Assembly: GCA_021845985.1 (NCBI GenBank) | Contig: JAJZES010000045.1 | Location: 145,575-209,574, forward strand | DNA: 64,000 nt | Direction: 5' to 3' | From: Pseudomonadota bacterium | GTDB lineage: Bacteria > Pseudomonadota > Alphaproteobacteria > Acetobacterales > Acetobacteraceae | Shown here: piece after piece, positions 53,985 to 62,635 of the stretch | Numbering within the stretch: position 1 is the first letter of the stretch | Layout: each line of letters opens with the position of its first letter | Notes under the pieces: generated by a model | Databases searched by the model: none | Told to the model about the DNA's origin: nothing | The model's input: only the letters and a program-made list of their open reading frames with translations | Made by a program: the position numbers and the translations under genes

Positions 53985-54671
53985 TCAGCCTGGCGCGGCG
54001 AGCAGCGCGGGCAACGCGGCGAGGCTGCGCACCTCGTGATCCGGGGCACCGGGCAGGCGTTCGCGCCGCTGTCCATAGCGATTGCACCACACCACGCGCA
54101 TCCCGAACGCGGCGGCGGCGAAGGCGTCCCAGGCATTGGACGACTGGAACGACACCTGCGCCGCGGTCAGGCCGAGGGTGTCGAGACCGTACTGATAGAC
54201 CCGCGGAGCGGTCTTGAACACCCCGACCGCGTCGGCCGACAGCACCGCATCGAACAGGTCGTGCAGACCGGCACCGCGCACCACCGCGTCGAGCATCGCC
54301 GGCGACCCGTTGGACAGGATCGCGGTGACGAACCCGGCCTGCCGCAACTGCCGCAGCGTCTCCGGCACTTCGGGAAACGCCGCCAGCGTCAGATAGAGGT
54401 CCATCAGGCGGTCGCGCAGCGCCGGCGTGGCGATCTGAAGGCTGTCGAGGGTGAAATCGAGCGCCTCGCCGGTGACCTGCCAGAAATCGGCGTAGCGGCC
54501 CTGCAGCGAGCGCAGCCATGTGTACTGCACCTGTTTGTCGCGCCAGAGATTGGTGAGGGCGGCGCGTTTGTCCTCGGGAATATCCGCACAGCGCGCGGCG
54601 GCGGAGGCAAAATCGAAGATCGTGCCGTAGGCGTCGAAGACGCAGGCGCGGATGCCTTGGAGCTGGCTCAT
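53985..54671 (-). CDS. Haloacid dehalogenase, type II
   Basis: A 228-residue HAD hydrolase of the L-2-haloacid dehalogenase group. The nucleophile loop is CVFDAYGTIFD, motif II is ILSNGSP, motif III is a Lys in GVFKTAPRVYQYG, and motif IV is FQSSNAWDAFAAAAFG. Members hydrolyse L-2-chloro- or bromo-acids to D-2-hydroxy acids. The ATG overlaps the peroxiredoxin stop, so both are co-transcribed. The natural substrate is uncertain. Confidence 0.9.
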   Translation of the reverse strand: MSQLQGIRACVFDAYGTIFDFASAAARCADIPEDKRAALTNLWRDKQVQYTWLRSLQGRYADFWQVTGEALDFTLDSLQIATPALRDRLMDLYLTLAAFPEVPETLRQLRQAGFVTAILSNGSPAMLDAVVRGAGLHDLFDAVLSADAVGVFKTAPRVYQYGLDTLGLTAAQVSFQSSNAWDAFAAAAFGMRVVWCNRYGQRRERLPGAPDHEVRSLAALPALLAAPG

Positions 54672-55189
54672 TTCACCGCGCCCCGGATCGGATAGGCCTT
54701 CTCAATGATGAAACCCAGCCCGCGCACGAGGCGGTCGAGATCGGGCCGCAGGAACGGCGCGTTGGCGATATCGACGAGATGCAGCACGCCCTCGGGATTG
54801 ACGACGAACAGCGCCGGCTCGGGGAAACGATGGTCGGTCTCCTGCGCCGAGCGCGGCTCGGACACATAAAGCCCGAGCCGGTGCATCGCCGCCTCATCCA
54901 TGCCGTAGAGCAGCGGGAACTTCACCTTCGCCGCCTCGGCGGTGATGCGGGCATGCGCTTCGCTGTCGGCGGAGACGGCGGCGACGGAGACGCCGATAGC
55001 CGCCAAAGCCTCACGTCTCTGCTCGATTTCCGAAAGATAGGACTTGCATATCGGGCAATGTTGGCCGCGGATGACGAACAGCGCCTGCCACCCGCCAGCG
55101 GCGCCGAAAGTAATGTCGCCGCCATCGAGTTGCTTGAAGGTGACGGGCGCGAAAGGCTGGCCAGGATGAAGTTTGCGCGTCGTGTGCAT
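54668..55189 (-). CDS. AhpC/TSA-family peroxiredoxin-like protein
   Basis: A 173-residue thioredoxin-fold protein. The redox motif is CPIC (Cys45, Cys48) in RGQHCPICKSYLSEIEQR, so the active site is CxxC, as in thioredoxin-like peroxiredoxins. ALFVVNPEGVLHLVDI and FLRPDLDRLVRGLGFI follow. ATG at 55189 has CAGGAG upstream. Next to it lies a decayed AhpD/CMD-type gene, which suggests a former peroxide-reduction pair. Confidence 0.88.
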   Translation of the reverse strand: MHTTRKLHPGQPFAPVTFKQLDGGDITFGAAGGWQALFVIRGQHCPICKSYLSEIEQRREALAAIGVSVAAVSADSEAHARITAEAAKVKFPLLYGMDEAAMHRLGLYVSEPRSAQETDHRFPEPALFVVNPEGVLHLVDIANAPFLRPDLDRLVRGLGFIIEKAYPIRGAVK

Positions 55190-55251
55190 TTGGACGTCTC
55201 CTGTTGAAACGGGGCCGGCAATTCGGCCCCGTTGTTGCTGCTTCGGATTGA

Positions 55252-55756
55252 TCAGGCCGCCGGCGCCGGCTTGTCGTCGGCAAACATCCGATCGACCTCC
55301 GTCTGGAAGCGGTGGTTTGAGTAGTTGCTGAGCGTCTTGACCGACAACGCCAGAACGATTGCGAAAGCCTGCCGATCGCTCAAGCCCGCGGCGCCGAAGC
55401 TGTTCAGATCCGCCTGGGAGGGCCGGCCGCGCGTCGGCGATCGGCTTGCGCGCGCGCAACGCCACTTGTACGTCGGCGATCATGCCGTGCGCGGCCGTGC
55501 AGTAACCGCGGTCGTTCAATGCGCCGATGACGAGGAATGCCACTTCCTGCGCAACCGGCGTGAAGGTCGAGGCGCCGCGGAAGCGTGCGTAGCCGTCGAG
55601 ACAGGTGTCCAGCACACCGGGCGAATTGACCATGTTCGCCTACATGGTCGGGATGAACCCGACCTGCGCCTTGGCCTTCTCAAGCACCTGGCGAACGGCT
55701 GGGCCGCCGCTCTCCAAGGTCTGTGCGGGCAGGTCGCGCTTGGCTTCTGAAGTCAC
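55252..55756 (-). pseudogene. Carboxymuconolactone decarboxylase (AhpD-like), broken
   Basis: The GTG at 55756 has GGAG seven bases upstream and begins MTSEAKRDLPAQTLESGGPA, then QVLEKAKAQVGFIPTM. TAG at 55640-55642 stands where the family has tyrosine. The frame continues ANMVNSPGVLDTCLDGYARF, EVAFLVIGALNDRGYCTAAH and GMIADVQVALR. After PIADAR a deletion of roughly 15 residues or more shifts the frame. The normal end, DRQAFAIVLALSVKTLSNYS, and NHRFQTEVDRMFADDK, is then found in another frame down to 55252. The gene is inactive unless the amber codon is suppressed. Confidence 0.85.
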
Positions 55757-55874
55757 AACGAAACTCCGTTCACATTCGCGTCTGGGATTCTGTTCGTGGG
55801 CGCGACGCATGGTCCACAAAGCGACTTTTCTCCGCGAAGGCAGGCGGAGCCGCCGGGGCAGAGAAGGCGCGCTA

Positions 55875-55916
55875 GTGCTCTGACTCAATCAGAAGGCAGC
55901 GCATGTGTCAGAGCAC
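55875..55916. repeat. Ten-base inverted repeat
   Basis: GTGCTCTGAC (55875-55884) and GTCAGAGCAC (55907-55916) are perfect arms with a 22-base spacer. It lies next to dispersed repeat copy B in a spacer without a gene, and may be a small mobile-element remnant. Confidence 0.65.
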
Positions 55917-55929
55917 CAGCTTTATTTTG

Positions 55930-55979
55930 TGGGCCGATTCAGCCAACGGGCTGAAGTGCCCGTTGGCATCGGACCACTA
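55930..55979 (-). repeat. Dispersed hairpin repeat, copy B
   Basis: Perfect stem GCCAACGGGC/GCCCGTTGGC with a 6-base loop, flanked by CCGAT/ATCGG. On the minus strand it starts at the gst stop TAG followed by TGG, as in copy A at 47878-47924. Confidence 0.7.
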
Positions 55980-56681
55980 GGTGCTCGCCATTCGCTTGGC
56001 CGCGCGGGCGAGCCCGTCATAGGCGTCCAGCATCCGCTCGACCCATGCGGAGACGGAATCGTCGGCCGCCGTCAGCGCGGCGGGACTGATGACCCGCGCC
56101 CACTGGAAGGCGCCGAAGACGGCGTGGTCGGCATAGGCCGGCGCGGCGCCGGCGACGAAGGGCTGCTTGGCGAGCGTGCTGCGCAGCGGCGTGAGGACGC
56201 GGTTCAACGCCGCCAGCGCTTCGTCGCGCTCGGCGGCCATCGCCTTGAAGGTGCGCCCGAACGCGGCCTCGCGCGTGGTGCGGAAGTAGTGCTTGTCCTT
56301 CTCGTGCAGCGCGGCGGGAATCTCGGGCACGACCACGCGCGCAACCGCCGGATGCAGAACTGCGCTCGCCCATTGGTTGACGAAGCGCGCTGTCGCGCGG
56401 CCTTGCGGACAGCCGAACAGCGCCGGCCGATCGGGATAAGTGTCTTCCAGATACTCGGCGATGTCCCAGCTTTCGTAGAGCCATTTCTCGCCGGCCACGA
56501 GAACGGGCACCTTGCCTTGGCCGGATTTCGCGATGGCGTCCTTCTCGGTGAAGCGCCAGGCAACGGTCTCGACCGGCAGGCCCTTGTGCGCCAGAGCGAG
56601 CCGGGTGCGCCAGCAATTCGGGCTGAAGCGAAGGTCGTCGTCAGCGCCGGCCAGATCAAAGAGACGGAGATCGGCGCTCAT
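55977..56681 (-). CDS. Glutathione S-transferase family protein
   Basis: A 234-residue GST. The thioredoxin-fold half has SPNCWRTRLALAHKGLPVET (an S-x-x-C type start) and GQGKVPVLVAGEKWLYESWD, where K-V-P-V-L holds the cis-proline. The C-terminal half is all-helical, with FVAGAAPAYADHAVFGAFQW. It resembles beta-etherase or maleylacetoacetate isomerase-like GSTs. The ATG overlaps the stop of the preceding GST. Third gene of the tetR-gst-gst operon. Confidence 0.85.
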   Translation of the reverse strand: MSADLRLFDLAGADDDLRFSPNCWRTRLALAHKGLPVETVAWRFTEKDAIAKSGQGKVPVLVAGEKWLYESWDIAEYLEDTYPDRPALFGCPQGRATARFVNQWASAVLHPAVARVVVPEIPAALHEKDKHYFRTTREAAFGRTFKAMAAERDEALAALNRVLTPLRSTLAKQPFVAGAAPAYADHAVFGAFQWARVISPAALTAADDSVSAWVERMLDAYDGLARAAKRMAST

Positions 56682-57385
56682 GATTTTGCTCTCGTTGGGT
56701 TGGTGGCCGACTGGCCGAACAGCAGCGCGCGCGACTGTTCGCTGACGACGGGCGTCGTGTTGACTTTTTCCACCAGCGCATAAGCCCGCTCGACCGCGGG
56801 ACGGGCGCGGATCGTCTCGAACCAGCGCTTCAGATGGGGGAAATCGTCGAGGTTCTGCTGCTGGCGCTGATGCGGCACGATCCAGGGATAGCTCGCCATA
56901 TCGGCGATCGAGTATGCGCCGGCGACGAACTCGCGGTCGGCGAGCCGCTTGTTGAGGACGCCGTAAAGACGGTTCGTCTCGTTGACATAGCGGTTGATGG
57001 CGTAGGGCAGCTTCTCCGGGGCATATTGAACGAAGTGGTGATTCTGCCCGGCCATCGGACCAAGTCCGCCCATTTGCCAGAACAGCCACTGCATAACCTC
57101 GGCGCGACCGCGAATGTCGGCGGGGAGGAACTGGCCGGTCTTTTCGGCGAGGTATTGCAGGATGGCGCCGGACTCGAAGAGGCTGATTGGCGCGCCGCCG
57201 TCGGCCGGTGCGGTATCGACGATCGCCGGTATCCGGTTGTTCGGGGCGATCGCCAGGAACTCGGGCCTGAACTGATCGCCCGTACTGATGTTCACCGGAA
57301 TGATGCGGTAGGGCAGACCGGCTTCTTCGAGGAAAACGGTCACTTTGTGCCCGTTTGGCGTTGTCCAGTAGTGAACGTCGATCAT
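56678..57385 (-). CDS. Glutathione S-transferase, YfcG/Nu-class-like
   Basis: A 235-residue GST. The N-terminal YWTTPNGHKVTVFLEEAGLP has the TPNxxKV motif of YfcG-type disulfide-bond reductases, followed by NNRIPAIVD (cis-Pro) and LFESGAILQYLAEKTG. The C-terminal QNHHFVQYAPEKLPYAINRY is also characteristic. Such enzymes reduce disulfides or organic peroxides with glutathione. The ATG overlaps the tetR stop. Confidence 0.88.
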   Translation of the reverse strand: MIDVHYWTTPNGHKVTVFLEEAGLPYRIIPVNISTGDQFRPEFLAIAPNNRIPAIVDTAPADGGAPISLFESGAILQYLAEKTGQFLPADIRGRAEVMQWLFWQMGGLGPMAGQNHHFVQYAPEKLPYAINRYVNETNRLYGVLNKRLADREFVAGAYSIADMASYPWIVPHQRQQQNLDDFPHLKRWFETIRARPAVERAYALVEKVNTTPVVSEQSRALLFGQSATNPTRAKS

Positions 57386-57999
57386 CGGTTCAGGGTCTTT
57401 CGCTTGAGTTCCTGCTGCCTGGGAAGGCTGGCGATGGCGTGGTCGGCCAGCGCACGCAGCCGTTGCGGTCCGGCGTCCAGGCGCGCCAGCACGCGGATGC
57501 CGAAGACCACGCCGAGCAATGCCGTAGCGGTGGCGGCGACGTCGAGTGCCGGATCGAGGCCGCCGCCGGCGACGGCGCTATTGAGGCGCTCGGCAAAGAA
57601 GGCCTCGACATCGCCAAGCCGGACACGCACGAGGTCGCGCGCCGTGTCGGACATCGTGGCGCCGTCGAGCGCCGTATTGACCAGCAGGCAGCCGCGGTGC
57701 TGCGGATCGGCCAGCGACATCGCGATCAGTTCGTTTAAAAACGCGCCGATCGCGTCGAGCGGCGCAGCGGAGGCGGAAAGTCGTGAGATACGCTCAAGCA
57801 GCCCGTCGTCGGCATAGCGGCGCAGTGCCTGGACGAACAATCCGTCCTTGTCGGCGAAGCGGTTGTACAGCGCGGAAGTGCTCAGTCCCGTCGCCCGCGT
57901 CAGGTCGCGCAGCGAGGTACCGGCATAGCCGTTCTGCCAGAACACGGCGATGGCGCGTTCGAGGACCGTATCGTCGGAAAGCATGCGGGTTCGGGACAT
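57382..57999 (-). CDS. TetR/AcrR-family repressor of the gst operon
   Basis: A 205-residue TetR regulator. The helix-turn-helix is GYAGTSLRDLTRATGLSTSA then LYNRFADKDGLFVQAL. The C-terminal domain has CLLVNTALDG. It is the first gene of an operon with two GSTs, joined by ATGA overlaps, so it probably senses an electrophile and represses its own operon. The spacer upstream (58000-58216) shows ACGATCGAT but no clear operator and no gene. Confidence 0.88.
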   Translation of the reverse strand: MSRTRMLSDDTVLERAIAVFWQNGYAGTSLRDLTRATGLSTSALYNRFADKDGLFVQALRRYADDGLLERISRLSASAAPLDAIGAFLNELIAMSLADPQHRGCLLVNTALDGATMSDTARDLVRVRLGDVEAFFAERLNSAVAGGGLDPALDVAATATALLGVVFGIRVLARLDAGPQRLRALADHAIASLPRQQELKRKTLNR

Positions 58000-58216
58000 G
58001 GGCCTTGCATCGGATCGACCGCGCGGGCATCAATAATGGAACGATCGATATACGTCAAGTCTCATCGGTCACGGCAGGGCTATCGAATCCGGGGAGAGCG
58101 CGCCCGAACGGACCCCACCTCGTCCATTTTGCCGATCCGATTTTCAATCCGCCGGGCTGCCGTATCTCGCCACGAAGAATGGACGTCTGCCTGGCAGATA
58201 TTCTCGATCTCGAGCG

Positions 58217-58618
58217 TCATGTTACCGCTCGAGCGGAACTCATAAAGCGGCGCAGAACTATAGCCGCGCCGGCGGATTGCATCCTTTTCGGCTTCTGTCG
58301 CCCGATGAACCTGGCGGGGTGCGGGACCACGACAATCTGATTTTTGGGCAGGCTCTCGGCCGCGATCTGCGGCCCGAATTTCTCGTGCAGCTCGTTTTGC
58401 CCTTCCGGCGTCGCTTGCAACGGAATGCTGAAATCAAGATCCCAGTCTTTGTCAGGTTGCGGGAGGGGTGTTCGCTTTGGTGACCGTCGTTTCGGCGATC
58501 TCGCCCAATAGCCTTGCGGCGGCAGCGGAATGTTGTGGCGTTTGCAGATCTTGCGCAGGCCGACGTCGGACAAGCCGAGTTTCGGCGCTGGCTTTGAGAG
58601 CGCATCTTCCCAGACCAT
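58217..58618 (-). pseudogene. Remnant of a conserved hypothetical gene
   Basis: A frame of 133 codons contains WEDALSKPAPKLGLSDVGLR and KICKRHNIPLPPQGYWA, which is a recurring bacterial motif (L-Y-x-x-V-W...GLSDVGLxKxCxxxxIPxPPxGYWA). In full proteins this block is N-terminal and preceded by a short start. Here the frame upstream closes with a stop shortly before any good start. The C-terminal 70 residues look unrelated to a domain. The gene is probably truncated. Function unknown. Confidence 0.5.
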
Positions 58619-58779
58619 TCGATGCAGCTCAGACCGTTTGATTTTTTTCTTGGAGTCATTGAGATTTGCACTTCGATGTTAAGAAAATCCGGCGGATTTC
58701 CGACCGTGCGTCACGTCTCCAGATCGAGGGCAATGCAGATCGCGCGCAGCGCTCGCTGGAGGTGCGGTGGCCGGCATTC

Positions 58780-60645
58780 TCAGCCCGGTCGGTCGGACCG
58801 GCCCTTGGCGCCAAGAGCATCGCAGCGTGCTGCGGTGATGGCCTCCACCTTGTCACGCACGGACTTGGCGCCGTTGAATTCAGCGGTGAATGCGGGGAGC
58901 TGAAGGGTCAATAGGCGCTCAGTGATCCGCGTTGTGAGGGCGTCGACCCCGGCTTCAGCATCCTCGACTGTCAGACCGATTATGCGCCCCAGGCCAAGAA
59001 AATCCTGGCGTGTCAGGCGATCATCCTTGCCGTTGAGTTTCAGGGCCATCCGATCGCCGGCAAGGCCTGGGAAAACCCGCGTGGTCACGGCATCGTAGAG
59101 GGGCGCAAAGCGGACGGCCGCGAACGTCTTCGCCCCCGCTTCCGCCGTCTTGAGGACAGCGAGATTCTTGAGGTGCATATCGCCGTCGGCGATCAACCAG
59201 GCGAACACCGCGCGTCGGAACAGGATGTTGGGGTCTACCGCCGGGTCGGTGGACAGCGGACGCAAGGCGCGCGCCATCCTCTCGATCGTTCCGTCGTATT
59301 TCGCCGATGTCGGAAGATCGAGGATGGAGCAAAAATCCTCCATCGCGAGACGGCGCTGATCGTGCGGTCCGCGTCTGATGTCGAACCGTTCGACGACCAA
59401 GGACGGCGGCATGCCGTCCGGCATCGCAATCAACGCGGCGTCTGGCGTCTCGAACCCTGCGGCGCGCCCGAGTTCGAGGCACAGCCATTCGACGATCGGC
59501 AGCATGTCGAAGCCCGCCGTGCCGGCCGGCTTCAGGATGTGGGTGAAGGGCTGGTCGATCGCCGGGATCAGGGCGCCGTCCTCGGTCAGGCTCATCGGCG
59601 CCTTGATCTGGACGCCCGACAAGCGTGGCGTTTCGGCGCGCGCAAACATGCGCGCCAGATTTTGTTCGAACGTCTCTTCGATTTCGCCGCGTCCGGGGCC
59701 GGCATAGACCCCCGTGAAGCGACCGTCGGCGGCAAAGCTGGCGAGTGGGGTCGACAGCACGTCAGCGGGCAGCGCCGCCAACTGATCGCGGTCTTCGACG
59801 ATGGCGATGTTCGACATGTAGCGTCGACCTCGGCGCAGGGTGTCGCGCTCGTCGCGTTCATGCAGGACCTGGGCGAGCCAGCCCTCGGGCAGCAGCGATT
59901 CGATGAAGGCCGGCAATTTGCCAGGAATCGTCTCGCGGATGAGCATCGGACCGGAGCGCCGCTCGGGCTTCCAACGCCATTCGAAGCCGTCATGGGTCAA
60001 CCGACCGACCAGATTACCGTGCCAGGCGACCAGAAGATTGAGCGCGGCCTTGTTCACAGGCGCCGCGCCGCCGGGTTTGGCGTGGAGGAAACGTTCGGCG
60101 CCCTCGCCCTCCCGATACCATTCGTTTTCGCGGGCAAGCGCCCAAACGGCGTCAGCCGCCGCCTGGGGCGTGCCGTGTTCCGCCACCAACCGGGCGGCCA
60201 TCTGGGCGCGCATCTCGGCAGTGATGGCGCTGGCGTGCTCGCTCCTCAGCCGAAAGGCTTCGAGGAAGCGCTGTCGTGGCGACGAAGCGGCGATGCGCAG
60301 CTCTCCGAGATCATCGCCAATGACGGCGATCGCCGTCGATGGGTGGGCCGGAGCCTCGTTTTGAATGATCTCCAGGGTCCGCAACCTTGTTCGCTGGTTG
60401 CGTCGACCACTGATGAAGAGACGCCCATCCGGCGTGGGCGCGAGCAGGACCGCGCTGGCGGATGACAGGTAGGCGTTTGGGTAGAGGTAATGTGCGATGC
60501 GGACGGCGTGGGCTAGGATAGCCGTCTCGGCATCGCCGTCGTGATCCACGTAGACGCCACGAACGAGGGGGATCAACTCACCGCTTTGGGCGCGCTGATG
60601 CGCTCGTTTGGCGTCTATCGTCTCTCCGACCAGGTGGATCGCCAT
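58780..60645 (-). CDS. HipA-type kinase with fused AbiEi-like N-terminal region
   Basis: A 621-residue protein. Residues 1-185 hold LVRGVYV (28-33) and LYPNAYLSSASAVLLAP (54-70), features of AbiEi-type antitoxin/regulator domains. Residues 200-610 are a HipA kinase: SLLPEGW, LSGVQIKAPMSL (nucleotide loop, about 342-353), ILKPAGTAGFDMLPIVEWLC, VVERFD, LAMEDFCSILDLPTSAKYDG, the catalytic block ADGDMHLKN (Asp489, Asn494) and the metal site FAPLYDAV. No separate hipB gene is adjacent. The start at 60645 puts two tandem operators directly upstream. HipA kinases phosphorylate tRNA synthetases or similar targets; the target here is unknown. Confidence 0.85.
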   Translation of the reverse strand: MAIHLVGETIDAKRAHQRAQSGELIPLVRGVYVDHDGDAETAILAHAVRIAHYLYPNAYLSSASAVLLAPTPDGRLFISGRRNQRTRLRTLEIIQNEAPAHPSTAIAVIGDDLGELRIAASSPRQRFLEAFRLRSEHASAITAEMRAQMAARLVAEHGTPQAAADAVWALARENEWYREGEGAERFLHAKPGGAAPVNKAALNLLVAWHGNLVGRLTHDGFEWRWKPERRSGPMLIRETIPGKLPAFIESLLPEGWLAQVLHERDERDTLRRGRRYMSNIAIVEDRDQLAALPADVLSTPLASFAADGRFTGVYAGPGRGEIEETFEQNLARMFARAETPRLSGVQIKAPMSLTEDGALIPAIDQPFTHILKPAGTAGFDMLPIVEWLCLELGRAAGFETPDAALIAMPDGMPPSLVVERFDIRRGPHDQRRLAMEDFCSILDLPTSAKYDGTIERMARALRPLSTDPAVDPNILFRRAVFAWLIADGDMHLKNLAVLKTAEAGAKTFAAVRFAPLYDAVTTRVFPGLAGDRMALKLNGKDDRLTRQDFLGLGRIIGLTVEDAEAGVDALTTRITERLLTLQLPAFTAEFNGAKSVRDKVEAITAARCDALGAKGRSDRPG

Positions 60646-60647
60646 TA

Positions 60648-60681
60648 GATTATCCCGCATCTCAGATGCGCGAAAATCCCA
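60648..60681 (-). promoter_or_regulatory. Operator repeat 1 of the HipA-type gene
   Basis: An imperfect palindrome whose plus-strand core reads TTATCCCGCATCT, C, AGATGCGCGAAAA. It abuts the start codon and contains a GATAAT-like -10 on the minus strand. It is repeated at 60702-60736. Confidence 0.7.
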
Positions 60682-60701
60682 CACTCGAAGCCTGGGAGCA
60701 A

Positions 60702-60736
60702 GAATTGTCCCGCATCCGAAATGCGCGATAATCCCA
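60702..60736 (-). promoter_or_regulatory. Operator repeat 2 of the HipA-type gene
   Basis: A second copy with core TTGTCCCGCATCC, GA, AATGCGCGATAAT. It lies about 55 bases from repeat 1, close to five helical turns, which would allow cooperative binding on one DNA face. Confidence 0.7.
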
Positions 60737-60973
60737 AGACTACCGTCGTGGACCTGGTTGCCGACCGACGTCTGAGCGCTGAGCCATGCTGCTTCACCAG
60801 AGCGCGCTGCCGGGTTCGCTCAGGAGCGCCCAATCCCTGTCGGTTGGGCTTCGTAGGCGAAATGGCGAGCGAGAGGCAGAGGTGATGGCTTCTCAAACGA
60901 ACAAGCCAGACAATTCGATCTGATCAATACAGTGCTTGGTAAGTAAGCGTCCGGCCTGCGACGTGTAGCGACG

Positions 60974-62239
60974 CTCACGCATCCCCTCATTTGAATTGAC
61001 CACCCTGTAGGCGCGGTTCGCGCCGGCTCCGCATGAGCGGAGACAGGCGACGGATGGGATGGGTCATGGTCGATTCGCATGTTGCGCGCGCGGCTGAAGG
61101 ACGCTCGGGGTTTCATCAGCGAGCTTTACCGGCATGACGTTCACGCCAAGCGGATCGAGGCGCTGGCCAGTGCGGCGCTTGGCGTGATGACGGGCGCGTC
61201 GCTCGCGGTTGCGACCATCGGCCAGGCGTTGGCGCAGGCGCGCGGCCTGGTGATCCAGCATGCGGTCAAGCAGGTCGATCGGCTGATGAGTAACGCGGGC
61301 ATCGACGTGTGGGACAGCTTCGTCCGCTGGCTACCGCATCAGGTTGGAACCCGGCCGGACATCCTGGTCGCGATGGACTGGACCGACCTCGACCACGACG
61401 ACCCATCGACGCTGGTACTGAGCCTGGTGACGGACCATGGCCGCGGGCACCTCTGATATGGCTGACCGTCTGGAAAGAAGAGATCGCGACGCGGCGCAAC
61501 GATTACGAGAATTCCTGCCTGTGCCGGCTGGCCGAAACCCTGCCGGCGGGCTGCCGCGTGACGATCCTGGCCGAGCGCGGCTTCGGCGACCAGAAGCTGT
61601 TCGCCGTCCTGGCCAGGATTGGCTTCGGCTAGGTCATCCGCTTGCGTGGCAACATCGCGGTGACCGATGCGGACGGCACCGCCAAACCTGCCGCCGACTG
61701 GGTGGGCACGGGCGGCCGGGCGCGCAAGCTGGGCGATGCGCGGGTCACCGCGACGGGGCAGCAGGTCGGGGCCGTCGTCTGCGTCCATGCCAAAGCCATG
61801 AAGGAACCCTGGTGCCTGGCCGCCAGCGACCCGGAGGCACCGGCGGCGGTGCTGGTCAACCACGACGCCCGCCGCTGGACCATCGCGCCGCAGTTCCGCG
61901 ACATCAAGGACCTGCGGCTCGGCATGGGGCTGTCGGCGCCCCGCGTCGGCGCGCCGATGCGGCGCGACCGGCTGCTGCTGGTCAGCGCCTTCGCGGTCGC
62001 GCTGCTGACCTTGCCCGGCGCCGTCGGCGAAAGCCTCGGCACGGACCGGCTACTCAAGTCCAACACCAGCAAAACCCGCACCCACTCGCTGTTCCGGCAG
62101 GGCTGCATGCTCTACGAACTGATCTCCAACATGCCCGAACACCGGCTGCTTCCGCTCATCGCAGCGTTCGCCCGCGCCGTGGCAAAAGCACCCGAATTCA
62201 ACAAGCTGTTTGCGCAGGACCAATGAGGGGATGGCTGAG
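60974..62239 (+). mobile_element. Insertion sequence, IS4-type, inactive
   Basis: Imperfect terminal inverted repeats share CATCCCCTCATT (60980-60991) and AATGAGGGGATG (62222-62233), with partial matching further out. They enclose the transposase frames. No clear target duplication was found. The exact ends are uncertain by several bases. Confidence 0.7.
61079..62226 (+). pseudogene. IS4-family transposase, frameshifted with an internal amber codon
   Basis: The first frame gives MLRARLKDARGFISELYRHD and VAMDWTDLDHDDPSTLVLSL (first DDE aspartate region), then stops early at about 61454 because of a frameshift near 61440. A second frame continues IWLTVWKEEIATRRNDYENS and ILAERGFGDQKLFAVLARIG. 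TAG at 61630-61632 follows, where tyrosine is expected. The rest, VIRLRGNIAVTDADGTAK and WTIAPQFRDIKDLRLGMGLS, ends at 62226. Two lesions make it non-functional. Confidence 0.85.
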
Positions 62240-62635
62240 GCTATCGGGAACTATCGGCACCTAAAGTTCGCCAATGACAGCCCACTGTGTCGGGATTTAT
62301 CCGAAACGACTCCACGGTCACTCCCACTCAATTGTTCGGCAGACCCGTAACAGGCGGTTTTTATTTGGAGAAACCTTCCAACCGCCGCCTCGTCCCGTCA
62401 AAAATTTTGACTGTTGATTTCATTGGGAAATTTAGGCCGCCGGAAAATCCCTCCTATCGTTATCTATCGGCAGTGGTCACTAAATCGCCTCATCGCTTCA
62501 CTCCGGGCGACATCGATCGGTGCCAGGATTGCAAACAGGAAATACCGTCAAGGGTCCGAATTACTCAATTGTATGTGTATCTTATAAAAATCTCTGGGCA
62601 CATCCAAACCGGATGCGCGCTATTCGCCGACGGCC
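62240..62635. other. Gene-free stretch of lower GC content
   Basis: About 400 bases, visibly more AT-rich than the flanks. One plus-strand ORF (62287-62700) crosses it, but it has no recognisable domain and runs into the toxin gene on the other strand. I see no RNA gene. It is probably imported DNA left between the IS and the toxin-antitoxin pair. Confidence 0.5.
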
